Of a DNA stretch of 10,118 bases, positions 1 to 7,157 are shown piece after piece (position 1 is the first letter of the stretch; every line of letters starts with the position of its first letter). The stretch comes from UBA1444 sp964601085 (GTDB lineage: Bacteria; Bacillota; Negativicutes; UBA1444): NCBI GenBank assembly GCA_964601085.1, contig CAZRLN010000076.1, positions 1-10,118 on the forward strand, read 5' to 3'. The position numbers were made by a program, and so were the translations under genes. The notes under the pieces were generated by a model. It saw only the letters and a program-made list of their open reading frames with translations, searched no databases and was not told the DNA's origin.

Positions 1-1892
1 ATACGCCGCTGAAAAATGTTTCGGGCCGGCTGGATGGACAGATCGCCGTGACCGGCACCCTTGACAACCCGGCCATTCAACTGTTCGGAACCATGCATGC
101 CGGCCGGATCAAGGACTATTCACTGGACAAAATCGATCTGAATGTAGCGCTGCGCAACAATATTGTCACCATTCAGGAATTCCAGGCCCGACAGGGAACG
201 GGGCTGCTTATCGCCAAAGGCACGGCTGATCTGAAAGGCCCGCTGGCCCTGGAAATCGGCGGCCGTGATATCGATGCCGGACTTTTGGCGGCCTGGCTGG
301 ATACAAAAGCGGAAATCCAGGGGAAAATGGATTTCCTCGTCCAGTTGAGCGGCACCGCCTCATCGCCCCAAGCGGGTCTGTCCCTGGATATCCGGGACGG
401 CGGCTTGACCAATGCGACGTTTGACGAACTGTACGGCTTGTTTGTGCTGAAAGACGAAATCGTTCAAGTAAACCAACTGTACATCACAAAAGGTGAACAC
501 CGGGCGAGCGCCTATGGGTCTTTACCGCTGAAAGCGATCAAGCGGCAATCCGGCCCCTCCGGCAAACCCGTCCCGGGAGCGGATACGATGGATCTGCGTT
601 TGCGCCTGGATCACGCCAACCTGAGCATTTTGCCTTTGTTGTCGCCGGAAGTGCAGTGGGCGATTGGCGAGACGAAAGGTGAGGTGACGATCGGCGGCAC
701 CTGGGCGAAGCCGGTCTTCGGCGGTAATCTCGCCGTAACCGACGGGGCACTCAAATTGAAGTCGTTGGCCGACCCACTGGAGAAGTTGGGGATTGATATT
801 CGGTTCGAAGATGATAAAATGTACGTGACCCGTTTTTCCGGCCACATGGGCGGCGGAAGTTTTCTGTTGACGGGCTCCGCAAAATTGAACGGCGAGGAAG
901 GACTGGCCGGTTATGAGGCCAAACTGGTTCTGGACCGCCTCGGTATCCGGCATAAATATTTCAAGGGGCCGCTGAACGGCGAGATCACTCTCGCCCGGCA
1001 AAACGGCAAACCCCTCCTGGCCGGCCGCTTGGCGTTCGAAAACATGACCCTGAATGTGCCGGGCATTCCCGATGCGCCGCAAAGCGACCTCGACATTGCT
1101 CTGGCGGTGGACATCGTGGTCGGCAAAGGGGTGCGGGCCTACTCGCCATCCCTGTATGATATCTGGCTGGGAGGCGGGCTCCATTTCGGCGGTTCGCTGC
1201 ATGAGCCGCGCATCACCGGCAAAATCGACCTGACCCGGGGCAGTGTGGATTACCTGGGCGCCCGGTTCCGGCTTTCGGAAGGCTTTATTGATTTTCCCCG
1301 CCGCCGCCGCATCGACCCGCAGATCCACCTGGAGGCGCAGGCCAGTCTGTCGCAGACCAAGGTAATGCTGAACATTGATGGGCCGGCCACCGAAATGAAT
1401 TTAAAACTTTCCTCCATCCCGGCGTTGAGTCCGCAGGAAATCCGGACGGTACTGGCCCTGCGCCCGCGCAGCGGCGAGACGATTCTGCCCGGCGCCATGA
1501 GCCCGGATGCACTGGCCCGGGAAGAAATGCGCTCGTTGTTGACTACCGGCTTTCGAATGCAGGTGTTCGGCGAAGTGGAAAATACTTTCCGCGAAGCGTT
1601 GGGTCTGGATGATTTCCGACTGGTGTCCAGCACAAGGACTACTTCCCGCGAGCCGGTGACGTTCGGGCCGACGGTGGCGGCGGGAAATCCGGCTTCCTTG
1701 CATGAAGTATATAATCTGGAGTTCAGCAAATATATCGGCGATCGGGTGGAAGTTTCCTATTCCATGGGACTGAACCGCAGCGAATTTCTGGCGAGCATCC
1801 GTTACGATGTGACCCGGAAATTCAGCATTAACGCCTCGATCGATGAAAAAAACAGCCCCCGCTGGGGGATGGAGTATCGCATCCGGTTTTGA
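1..1892 (+). CDS. tamB: TamB-family translocation/assembly module protein (DUF490), 5'-truncated
   Basis: The frame is open from the first bases of the window, so the start lies upstream; 629 residues of the C-terminal part are visible, ending at TGA 1890-1892. TamB proteins are long beta-rich envelope proteins, anchored in the inner membrane and spanning the periplasm, that take part in OM protein assembly and lipid transport. The visible part is a run of beta-strand repeats followed by the family's hallmark C-terminal domain: a segment around nt 1227-1300 with G-S-V-D-Y-L-G, then F-R-L-S-E-G-F-I-D-F, a following D-P-Q-I-H-L-E-A, and the L-S-P-Q-E-I-R-T-V-L-A-L motif near nt 1425-1465. The end is an amphipathic beta pattern closing in R-I-R-F, as expected for the OM-facing end. 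The next gene begins 30 nt downstream and is probably cotranscribed. The family call is firm; whether transport of lipid or of protein dominates cannot be told from sequence. Confidence 0.93.
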   Translation, partial: TPLKNVSGRLDGQIAVTGTLDNPAIQLFGTMHAGRIKDYSLDKIDLNVALRNNIVTIQEFQARQGTGLLIAKGTADLKGPLALEIGGRDIDAGLLAAWLDTKAEIQGKMDFLVQLSGTASSPQAGLSLDIRDGGLTNATFDELYGLFVLKDEIVQVNQLYITKGEHRASAYGSLPLKAIKRQSGPSGKPVPGADTMDLRLRLDHANLSILPLLSPEVQWAIGETKGEVTIGGTWAKPVFGGNLAVTDGALKLKSLADPLEKLGIDIRFEDDKMYVTRFSGHMGGGSFLLTGSAKLNGEEGLAGYEAKLVLDRLGIRHKYFKGPLNGEITLARQNGKPLLAGRLAFENMTLNVPGIPDAPQSDLDIALAVDIVVGKGVRAYSPSLYDIWLGGGLHFGGSLHEPRITGKIDLTRGSVDYLGARFRLSEGFIDFPRRRRIDPQIHLEAQASLSQTKVMLNIDGPATEMNLKLSSIPALSPQEIRTVLALRPRSGETILPGAMSPDALAREEMRSLLTTGFRMQVFGEVENTFREALGLDDFRLVSSTRTTSREPVTFGPTVAAGNPASLHEVYNLEFSKYIGDRVEVSYSMGLNRSEFLASIRYDVTRKFSINASIDEKNSPRWGMEYRIRF

Positions 1893-1908
1893 TCCGCGAC
1901 AGCGGGAA

Positions 1909-1914
1909 AGGAGG
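1909..1914 (+). promoter_or_regulatory. Shine-Dalgarno site that sets the sigma-factor start
   Basis: A perfect AGGAGG lies here. The in-frame GTG at 1914 overlaps this site and cannot be served by it. The GTG at 1923 sits 8 nt downstream, so 1923 is the preferred start. Confidence 0.8.
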
Positions 1915-1922
1915 TGGCGTCG

Positions 1923-2570
1923 GTGCGGTTGCAGGATTATCTGGCCGAGATCACGAAAATTGTATTGCTGGAACCGGCGGAAGAACGTGCGCTTTGGCTT
2001 GGTTTCAAGCAGCAGGGTGACATGGAATGCCGGCGCCGTCTGATCGAACAATACCAACCGCTGGTGGTCAAAGCCCTTTCGCGCTGGCGGGCGAACGAGG
2101 CTTTGCTGATGGATCTGGTACAGGAGGGGACCGTCGGCCTGATTGAAGCGGTGGAGAATTTCGACCCGGATCGTGGCGTGGCCTTCAGCCTGTATTCCAT
2201 CCACAGGATCCGCGGCCGCATGTTGAACTATTTGGCGAAGGAAAACAAAACCTGGCAATATTCCCTGGACACCCCCTGCGCCGACGCGGAGGGATTGATG
2301 GTGCTCGACACCCTGACTGACGGTTCCTTGCCGGTGGCGGAAATCGCCGAACGGAATTTTTTGCTGGCGCAGATTCACACCGCCATGGATCGTCTTCCTG
2401 CCAAGGAAAGACTGGCCCTGAACGGCGTACTGCTGGAGGAACGGGAACCCTGCCAGGTTGCGTCGGCCTTGCAGATTACGCCTTCCCATCTGTCCCGGCT
2501 GCAGCGCCAGGGGATCCGCCGGGTTCGGGGAATGTTGTCGCGCTTGATGGGAGAACTCAAGAAATATTGA
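1923..2570 (+). CDS. RNA polymerase sigma-70 family factor lacking region 3
   Basis: This 215-residue protein is read from GTG 1923. Region 2 spans about residues 36-107: a core-binding helix with E-Q-Y-Q-P-L-V-V-K, then D-L-V-Q-E-G-T-V-G-L-I-E-A-V-E, F-D-P-D-R-G-V-A-F-S and R-I-R-G-R-M-L-N-Y-L. The R-I-R-G-x-M stretch resembles FliA/group 3 factors more than the W-W-I-R of the housekeeping factor. Region 4 with a helix-turn-helix lies at about 151-207 (V-A-S-A-L-Q-I-T-P-S-H-L-S-R-L-Q-R-Q-G-I-R-R-V). Only about 40 residues with no region 3 signature join the two, and there is no region 1.1. The gene sits between tamB and the OM genes, so it may control envelope functions, but its targets are unknown. 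It could also simply be carried in the operon. The family call is firm. Confidence 0.88.
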   Translation: MRLQDYLAEITKIVLLEPAEERALWLGFKQQGDMECRRRLIEQYQPLVVKALSRWRANEALLMDLVQEGTVGLIEAVENFDPDRGVAFSLYSIHRIRGRMLNYLAKENKTWQYSLDTPCADAEGLMVLDTLTDGSLPVAEIAERNFLLAQIHTAMDRLPAKERLALNGVLLEEREPCQVASALQITPSHLSRLQRQGIRRVRGMLSRLMGELKKY

Positions 2571-2723
2571 GAAATTGGGCGTATTAACGACGAAATTGCG
2601 GGATAATTGGCTGAAAACCGCGTATTCTTGCCAAAATGCCCTAAAAAAGCGTCTGCGAATATTTCTTTCGCGAAATGGAGTATATACTAAAGTTTTTCTA
2701 ACTGATCCCAGGAGGTGAAGAGA
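2571..2723 (+). promoter_or_regulatory. Intergenic region with candidate promoter for the membrane-protein/bamA genes
   Basis: This 153-nt gap is clearly richer in A+T than its flanks. A good -10 box, TATACT, lies at 2683-2688, about 36 nt before the next start; the -35 side (about 2660-2667) is weak. A perfect 10-bp palindrome TTTCGCGAAA (2666-2675) sits in the would-be spacer. A 7-bp direct repeat GAAATTG occurs at 2571-2577 and 2592-2598, 21 nt apart. No terminator hairpin was found after the sigma gene, so read-through from upstream remains possible. The promoter is an inference from the -10 box alone. Confidence 0.45.
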
Positions 2724-3248
2724 ATGAGCGAGTCGGCACGAAAAGTGAAAGACCGGATTCAAGCCGCCAAACAGTGGCTGAATCAGGCGGAGGACCATTT
2801 CGGACGGAATGCGGCGGCCCGCGGCGAGATTGATTTACTGCTGGCCGAGGCGGAACTGCGGTCGACCCGGGAAACTCTCCGCACCAGCCATCGATGGCTA
2901 ACCATGAACTGGGTTCATCAGGGGATCGCCTTTTCCATAGCGACCGTTCTTGCGGCGGCGGGAGTGGGCCTCACCTGGTGGTGGTGGGAGACGACGGCGC
3001 CGACGCTGCCGATCATGGCGGTTGTCGCCGAAGCGCCGGTTCCACCGGCCCCGGTTCAGAAGATAGCGGCGGTGCCAAACCAAAAGCCGGAACCTGCTCC
3101 GGCAGCGGCCGTTGAAACCACCCGTGCCGGGCAGGAGGTGAACGACGCCGACCGGCCGGCCAAGCGGGAAACCGCTGTATCCAGGGAGGAGATGAAACGT
3201 CTCATCCAGGCGGCCGGACAATCCCTGCGAGGACGGACTACCCCGTAA
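2724..3248 (+). CDS. Single-pass membrane protein of unknown function
   Basis: The ATG at 2724 is chosen because AGGAGG (2710-2715) lies 8 nt upstream; an in-frame GTG at 2715 overlaps that site. The 174-residue product has a charged, helical N-terminal part (about 1-60), one membrane segment at about 66-88 ending in a W-W-W-W cluster, a Pro/Ala-rich linker (about 92-130), and a short C-terminal helix (about 153-170, S-R-E-E-M-K-R-L). There is no cleavable signal, and positive charges before the membrane segment (R-T-S-H-R) suggest the N-terminus is cytoplasmic and the C-terminus periplasmic. I recognise no family. The layout, with a cytoplasmic domain, one helix and a periplasmic tail next to a sigma gene, resembles that of transmembrane anti-sigma factors, but no anti-sigma motif is visible, so this is only a hypothesis. 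bamA follows after 23 nt and is likely cotranscribed. Confidence 0.8.
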   Translation: MSESARKVKDRIQAAKQWLNQAEDHFGRNAAARGEIDLLLAEAELRSTRETLRTSHRWLTMNWVHQGIAFSIATVLAAAGVGLTWWWWETTAPTLPIMAVVAEAPVPPAPVQKIAAVPNQKPEPAPAAAVETTRAGQEVNDADRPAKRETAVSREEMKRLIQAAGQSLRGRTTP

Positions 3249-3257
3249 GATCCCGAA

Positions 3258-3263
3258 AGGAGG
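3258..3263 (+). promoter_or_regulatory. Shine-Dalgarno site pointing to an ATC start for bamA
   Basis: A perfect AGGAGG in the context GAAAGGAGG lies 8 nt before ATC at 3272, the same spacing seen for the sigma-factor, membrane-protein and yjbH-like genes. The first in-frame ATG (3311) is 47 nt from this site and has no ribosome binding site of its own. Confidence 0.65.
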
Positions 3264-3271
3264 CTATCAAA

Positions 3272-5098
3272 ATCAGACACCAAAGTATTCGAACCCGAAT
3301 CATCCTGTTCATGGCCTTATTCCTGTTGTTGGCCGCCAGCTGGACCGTTCAGGCGGCTCCAGAAGACACGGCGGACCCGGCGGCGACGGCCCCGGCGGCG
3401 GCAACTGCTGCAACCCCGGTATCCCCGGCGCCCAGCGCCAAACCGGAAGATCTGATTGGCAAGAAAGTGGCATTCGTTGAGGTCGCCGGCGCCGTGAATA
3501 TCAAGCCGGAAACGATTTTAGCCGTAACCCGGCTGAAACCGGGCGAAGAGTGGACACCGGACAAAGTCCGGCAAGACCTGCGAATGATTTACGAAATGGG
3601 AACCTTCGCCGACGTGACGGCGGATTTTACCGCGATTCCCGAAGGCGTCAAGGTCATCTACAATGTCAAGGAAAATCCCGTATTGAAAGGGATCGTCCTG
3701 CAAGGCAACAACAAACTGCCCAAAGACAAATTGTTGAAACTGATGACCGTCAAAACCGGCGAAGTCCTGAATTCCAAAACGGTCGCCGCGAACTTGCGGG
3801 CGATTGAGGAAAGCTACAAAGCCGAGGGCTATATCCTGGCCAAGACCGGCGATATCAACTTCAGCCCGGAAGGAATCCTGACCGTACGGGTGAATGAAGG
3901 CGTCGTCGAAGACATCGTGGTCAAAGGCAACACGAAGTCCAAAGCATTCGTGATCACCCGGGAAATGCGGACCAAGAAGGGGCAGCCCTTCAATGCCAAG
4001 GAAGCCCGGGTCAGCATGCAGAAACTATACAATCTCGGCTATTTCGAGGATGTGAATCTGAAGCTGTTGCCGGGAAAACAGCCGGGCGGCACGATCATCG
4101 AAGTCGGCGTGACCGAACAGAAGACGGGGACATTTTCCATCGGCGGCGGTTATAGCGCTTCCGACGGACTGATCGGGATCATCAATGTCGGTGACAAGAA
4201 CTTCCGCGGCCGCGGTGACGATGTCAATGTTCACTGGGAATTCGGCGGTAAAGCGTCGACTGCCGGCAACTATTCCGTCAGCTTCCGTCGGCCTTGGCTG
4301 GATCGGAAGCAAACTTCCTTTGCCTTTACCTTCTACAACATGCTCAACGAATATACGGATTACAACTCGAATGGGGATGAAGTCTCTACCTATGACCGGC
4401 GCTATCGCGGTTTTGATTTCACTTTTGGCCGGCCGGTCAATGATAAACTGAGCCATTTCATCACTTTCAAAAACCGTTGGGATGAATATAGCGGCTGGGT
4501 TTCCGGCAAGAACTACGAAACGGATGAACCGTATAAGTCGGACAACTATATTCACAACAACTTTGGGCTGACCCGGAGCATTATTGTGTCGCGGATACTC
4601 GATACCCGGGACAGCAATACCAATCCCTCGGAAGGATCAAGGTATTCCCTGTCCGGCGAATTCGCCGGTCTGGGCGGCGACTTCAGCTTCAACAAATACA
4701 CGGCGGAAGGACGCCGCTACTGGAAAGTCGGCAAATCCCAGGTCGTGGCGGTTCGCGGTATGTACGGCTACGGTACCGGCCATATTCCGGAAATGCAGAA
4801 ATACATGGCCGGCGGCATTGATACCTTGCGCGGCTATCGCGACGACCAGTTCAAAGGAAACCGGTTGTTCGCCACTACGGCGGAATATCGTTTCCCCGTG
4901 GCCAAGCGGGTGATGGCGGCCTTGTTCGCAGATGCCGGCAATGCCTGGGACAGCAGCAGCTTTGATTTTATCAAAGACCTGAAATTTGGTTATGGATTGG
5001 GCATCCGCATCGTTACGCCGTTCGGGCCGCTGCGGGTCGACTATGGCTTAGGAAGCCAGGGTGGCCGAACCCACTTCAGCTTCGGCGGCCAATTTTAG
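3272..5098 (+). CDS. bamA: BamA, outer-membrane protein assembly factor (three POTRA domains)
   Basis: BamA is the Omp85-family core of the Bam complex and inserts beta-barrel proteins into the OM. From the ATC at 3272 the protein has 608 residues; from ATG 3311 it has 595. Numbers below count from ATG 3311. A signal peptide ends near residue 16 (V-Q-A-A), followed by an Ala/Pro/Thr-rich linker to about 45. Three POTRA domains lie at about 51-122, 124-197 and 198-271, then a 16-strand-type barrel from about 273 to the C-terminal Phe. The conserved L-R-G-Y motif of barrel loop 6 is at 506-509, and the last strand ends F-S-F-G-G-Q-F, a good beta-signal. E. coli BamA has five POTRAs. The ATC start is preferred because the extra 13 residues give the signal peptide its basic n-region (R-H-Q-S-I-R-T-R) and fit the upstream AGGAGG. 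The family is certain; the start is less so. Confidence 0.95.
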   Translation: MRHQSIRTRIILFMALFLLLAASWTVQAAPEDTADPAATAPAAATAATPVSPAPSAKPEDLIGKKVAFVEVAGAVNIKPETILAVTRLKPGEEWTPDKVRQDLRMIYEMGTFADVTADFTAIPEGVKVIYNVKENPVLKGIVLQGNNKLPKDKLLKLMTVKTGEVLNSKTVAANLRAIEESYKAEGYILAKTGDINFSPEGILTVRVNEGVVEDIVVKGNTKSKAFVITREMRTKKGQPFNAKEARVSMQKLYNLGYFEDVNLKLLPGKQPGGTIIEVGVTEQKTGTFSIGGGYSASDGLIGIINVGDKNFRGRGDDVNVHWEFGGKASTAGNYSVSFRRPWLDRKQTSFAFTFYNMLNEYTDYNSNGDEVSTYDRRYRGFDFTFGRPVNDKLSHFITFKNRWDEYSGWVSGKNYETDEPYKSDNYIHNNFGLTRSIIVSRILDTRDSNTNPSEGSRYSLSGEFAGLGGDFSFNKYTAEGRRYWKVGKSQVVAVRGMYGYGTGHIPEMQKYMAGGIDTLRGYRDDQFKGNRLFATTAEYRFPVAKRVMAALFADAGNAWDSSSFDFIKDLKFGYGLGIRIVTPFGPLRVDYGLGSQGGRTHFSFGGQF

Positions 5099-5126
5099 CC
5101 AATCCGTATGAAAAACGCATTGCGCA

Positions 5127-5156
5127 GGAAAAGTCAGGCGACTGCCTGACTTTTCC
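5127..5156 (+). terminator. Intrinsic terminator after bamA
   Basis: A perfect 13-bp inverted repeat (GGAAAAGTCAGGC with its complement) closes on a 4-nt GACT loop. Four T residues lie in the 3' arm, followed by CCCTTAAG. Because the arms contain A4 and T4, it could act on transcription from either direction. It lies 28 nt after the bamA stop and separates bamA from the next gene. Confidence 0.82.
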
Positions 5157-5198
5157 CTTAAGAAGGCATCATTCATGGAAAGGAACAGGAGCATGGGC

Positions 5199-6509
5199 AT
5201 GCGACTTGGACTAAAAAACAACGGGATGATGTTTCTGGTTGGTTTGTTGTGTCTACTTCACATAACAGCAGGGTTTCCTTTGCCAACGGTCGCTGCGGCC
5301 TCCGGCGCGGCCGTAGTGGAGTCGATCCAGGTCGAAGTCTTGACGGATGTTCCCACTTCACCCCGAGTGACTCGGCGGATGGCGGACAGCGTGCGGACCA
5401 TCGGTGAACATCTTTTGCTCGGCCGTACTACTCGCGAAGTCGCCGACCAGCGGGAACAGTATGAAAGACTAGTCCGGGATGTATTCGATCGGGTTCTGGC
5501 CGGCTATACGGTGGAGCGGGTGACCCTGGAAGCGGCGCCGGTCAGCGTAATTCGCATCCGCATTGCGCCGTGGGGCGACACGGTCCGCCAGGTGGACATC
5601 CAGGTCGACTACAGCGGGATCGCTCCGGAAGGCGTCTCCCTGGTCAAGCGGGACATGGGAAAGCTGGAGGAAGAGATCCGGCTGGCCCTGCTGGGGTTGC
5701 CGGTGGATGCGGTCGACTGGGCTTCCGGCGCGGCCCGAGAATTGATCCGGGAGCTGCTCCAACGCCAATTGCCGGAATTTCATTTTAGTCTGGATGTCGA
5801 AGCCGGCCGCCTGACCAAGGTCCGCCTATCCCTGTTTCCGACGGGGCAGCTGGTGCGGGAGGCGCACGTTTCGCTGCGGTCCCGCACGATCCCCAATTTG
5901 CTGCTGGTGCATGCCCGGCCGGCCGTCGAGGGAAAAGCGCGGGCCATGCGCGGCTTGCCGGTGGAGTATGTGGAACGCCATCGCGCCTATTTTACCGAAC
6001 AAGCGCGCCAGGCGACCCTGGCCGACCCCGTGATCCAGCAATTTGACCTGAAAGTGTCGCCGGTCGTGCGTCCAGGCATCGACGCTGAGGTGGCCGTGGC
6101 GGTCGAAGCGGAAACCTGGCGAATCTTCGGCGAAGTCTATCTGGATGTCGGCCGGGACAAGGACAATGTATCCGGTAAGGCCCACGTTGGTCGCCTGGTG
6201 GCGCCGCGGAACGAACTGTATCTCGAGGCGAAGGTTTTGCCGGGAGATATGACCTGGCAGTTTATGCCGGGTTGGGGGCATCAGTTTGGGCATGATAGTT
6301 GGGCCGGCGTCCAATACCGGACCAACGACCAAGAGTGGGGCTGGTGGTGGACGCAGAGTCTGGGCGGTCGCTGGTCGCTTCGGGCGGAACGCTGGTGGCA
6401 TATCGACCGCAACGAAATCGCTCTGCGTTACAAACTGCATGATTTCCTCAGCGCGGAACTGGTCTTTACCAATGACCGGAGCTGGGTCCGCTTTGTCGGC
6501 CATCTGTAG
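5199..6509 (+). CDS. Exported protein of unknown function; possible POTRA-like domains plus small OM beta-barrel
   Basis: ATG 5199 is preferred because AGGAG (5187-5191) lies 7 nt upstream; ATG 5193 and ATG 5175 are in-frame alternatives that only lengthen the n-region. The product has 436 residues. Residues 1-34 form a signal peptide (M-M-F-L-V-G-L-L-C-L-L core, ending V-A-A-A). Residues about 38-300 alternate strands and helices in a pattern like two or three POTRA-type domains (for example I-R-I-R-I-A-P-W-G-D, and the helix E-L-I-R-E-L-L-Q-R-Q before F-H-F-S-L-D-V). Residues about 307-436 are 8-10 short amphipathic strands rich in Trp and Tyr (W-G-W-W-W at 380-384, R-W-W at 398-400), as in an OM barrel with an aromatic belt. 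The last residue is Leu, not Phe. I recognise no named family. It lies between bamA and the skp genes, so a role in OM assembly or lipid handling is likely, but this is inference. Confidence 0.82.
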   Translation: MRLGLKNNGMMFLVGLLCLLHITAGFPLPTVAAASGAAVVESIQVEVLTDVPTSPRVTRRMADSVRTIGEHLLLGRTTREVADQREQYERLVRDVFDRVLAGYTVERVTLEAAPVSVIRIRIAPWGDTVRQVDIQVDYSGIAPEGVSLVKRDMGKLEEEIRLALLGLPVDAVDWASGAARELIRELLQRQLPEFHFSLDVEAGRLTKVRLSLFPTGQLVREAHVSLRSRTIPNLLLVHARPAVEGKARAMRGLPVEYVERHRAYFTEQARQATLADPVIQQFDLKVSPVVRPGIDAEVAVAVEAETWRIFGEVYLDVGRDKDNVSGKAHVGRLVAPRNELYLEAKVLPGDMTWQFMPGWGHQFGHDSWAGVQYRTNDQEWGWWWTQSLGGRWSLRAERWWHIDRNEIALRYKLHDFLSAELVFTNDRSWVRFVGHL

Positions 6510-6540
6510 AAGATTTGAACGGGAACTTTTTGCGTCAATA

Positions 6541-6569
6541 TTGTGCATCGCTGTCCCGCCTGTTATAAT
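6541..6569 (+). promoter_or_regulatory. Extended -10 sigma-A-type promoter for the first skp gene
   Basis: A perfect TATAAT at 6564-6569 is preceded by TGT (6561-6563), giving the extended -10 motif TGnTATAAT. A partial -35, TTGTGC (6541-6546), lies 17 bp upstream. Transcription should begin near 6576, leaving a leader of about 43 nt before the GTG start at 6619. This is the best promoter in the window. Confidence 0.8.
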
Positions 6570-6618
6570 GAGAGGGGCAAACGCCTCGGTTAAAAATTTT
6601 GAGAGGGGTCTTTCGTAA

Positions 6619-7083
6619 GTGTTCAGAAACAAGAAAAACGTAAAAACAGTAGCTCTCGCCATTGCGGCCGCCTTCCTGTTCGGCGTCGCCGGATTGGCTG
6701 TATCGCAAACCACCCACGTCGCTTCCGCCGCGCCGGCTTCGAGTGTCGGTGTAGTCAATTATCAGATGGTTGTGCAGCAACACCCGGACCTGGCCAAAGT
6801 GCAGACCACCATGCAGGCGGAATCGGAAGCCGCGAAAAAGGAATTCGACGCCAAAGCCGCCAGCCTGGGCGACAAGGAAAAACAAGAGTACTACATGCAG
6901 TTGCAACAGCGCCTCCAATTGAAGAACCAGGAACTGATGGTTCCCCTGTTCTCCAAAGTGGATGCCGTTATCAAGGAAGTGGCCGATGCCAAAGGCCTGT
7001 CGGTCGTAGTGGATAAAGGCGCCGTGATTTATGGCGGACAGGACATCACGGACGACTGCGTGAAGAAAGTCACCGGGAAATAG
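6619..7083 (+). CDS. skp: Skp/OmpH-family periplasmic chaperone, soluble
   Basis: Skp (OmpH) is a periplasmic trimer that holds unfolded OM proteins in a coiled-coil cage and passes them to BamA. This 154-residue protein starts at GTG 6619 with an AGGGG site 10 nt upstream. It has a basic n-region (F-R-N-K-K-N-V-K), a hydrophobic core and a signal peptidase I site near residue 37 (A-S-A-A). The mature form opens with the family's short strand V-G-V-V-N-Y-Q-M-V, then a helical hairpin (about 55-118), and closes with the typical S-V-V-V-D-K-G-A-V-I-Y-G-G and D-I-T-D-D. It carries one Cys (147, D-D-C-V-K-K). It has its own promoter upstream and a terminator downstream, so it is likely the most highly made of the three paralogues. 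Confidence 0.9.
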   Translation: MFRNKKNVKTVALAIAAAFLFGVAGLAVSQTTHVASAAPASSVGVVNYQMVVQQHPDLAKVQTTMQAESEAAKKEFDAKAASLGDKEKQEYYMQLQQRLQLKNQELMVPLFSKVDAVIKEVADAKGLSVVVDKGAVIYGGQDITDDCVKKVTGK

Positions 7084-7106
7084 TCCAGCAATCAGCGACA
7101 CAGAGC

Positions 7107-7141
7107 GGCCGGGCGGGGGAGACCAGCGCTCGGCCTTTTTT
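7107..7141 (+). terminator. Intrinsic terminator between the first and second skp genes
   Basis: The 9-bp arms 7107-7115 (GGCCGGGCG) and 7127-7135 (CGCTCGGCC) pair with one G-T wobble around an 11-nt loop and are followed by six T residues (7136-7141). It ends only 16 nt before the next start. Since there is no room for a separate promoter after it, some read-through must feed the downstream genes, unless a promoter lies inside the first skp gene. Confidence 0.85.
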
Positions 7142-7157
7142 GCGGGGAGGAAAGACC

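Noticed and set aside
2602..2607. GATAAT as a second -10 box
   Set aside because: The best -35-like element (TTGGGC at 2575-2580) is 21 nt away and poor.
2642..2668. A FliA-type promoter (TAAA, 15 nt, GCCGATAA) that could make the sigma factor drive its own neighbour
   Set aside because: TAAA is present at 2642 but the expected -10 position reads ATTTCTTT, with no useful match.
1401..2798. A 465-codon open frame on the - strand
   Set aside because: It lies opposite tamB, the sigma gene and an intergenic gap, all well supported on the + strand; the translation has no recognisable domain and is His/Gln/Arg-rich, as expected for an antisense shadow in GC-rich DNA.
6583..6608. Possible hairpin in the first skp leader hiding the ribosome binding site (CCTC with GAGG)
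   Set aside because: Only 4 bp pair cleanly around a long A/T loop, too weak to claim a translational switch.
5826..6758. A 310-codon open frame on the - strand
   Set aside because: It spans the end of one supported gene, a clear promoter and the start of another; no domain or signal is visible, so it is a shadow frame.
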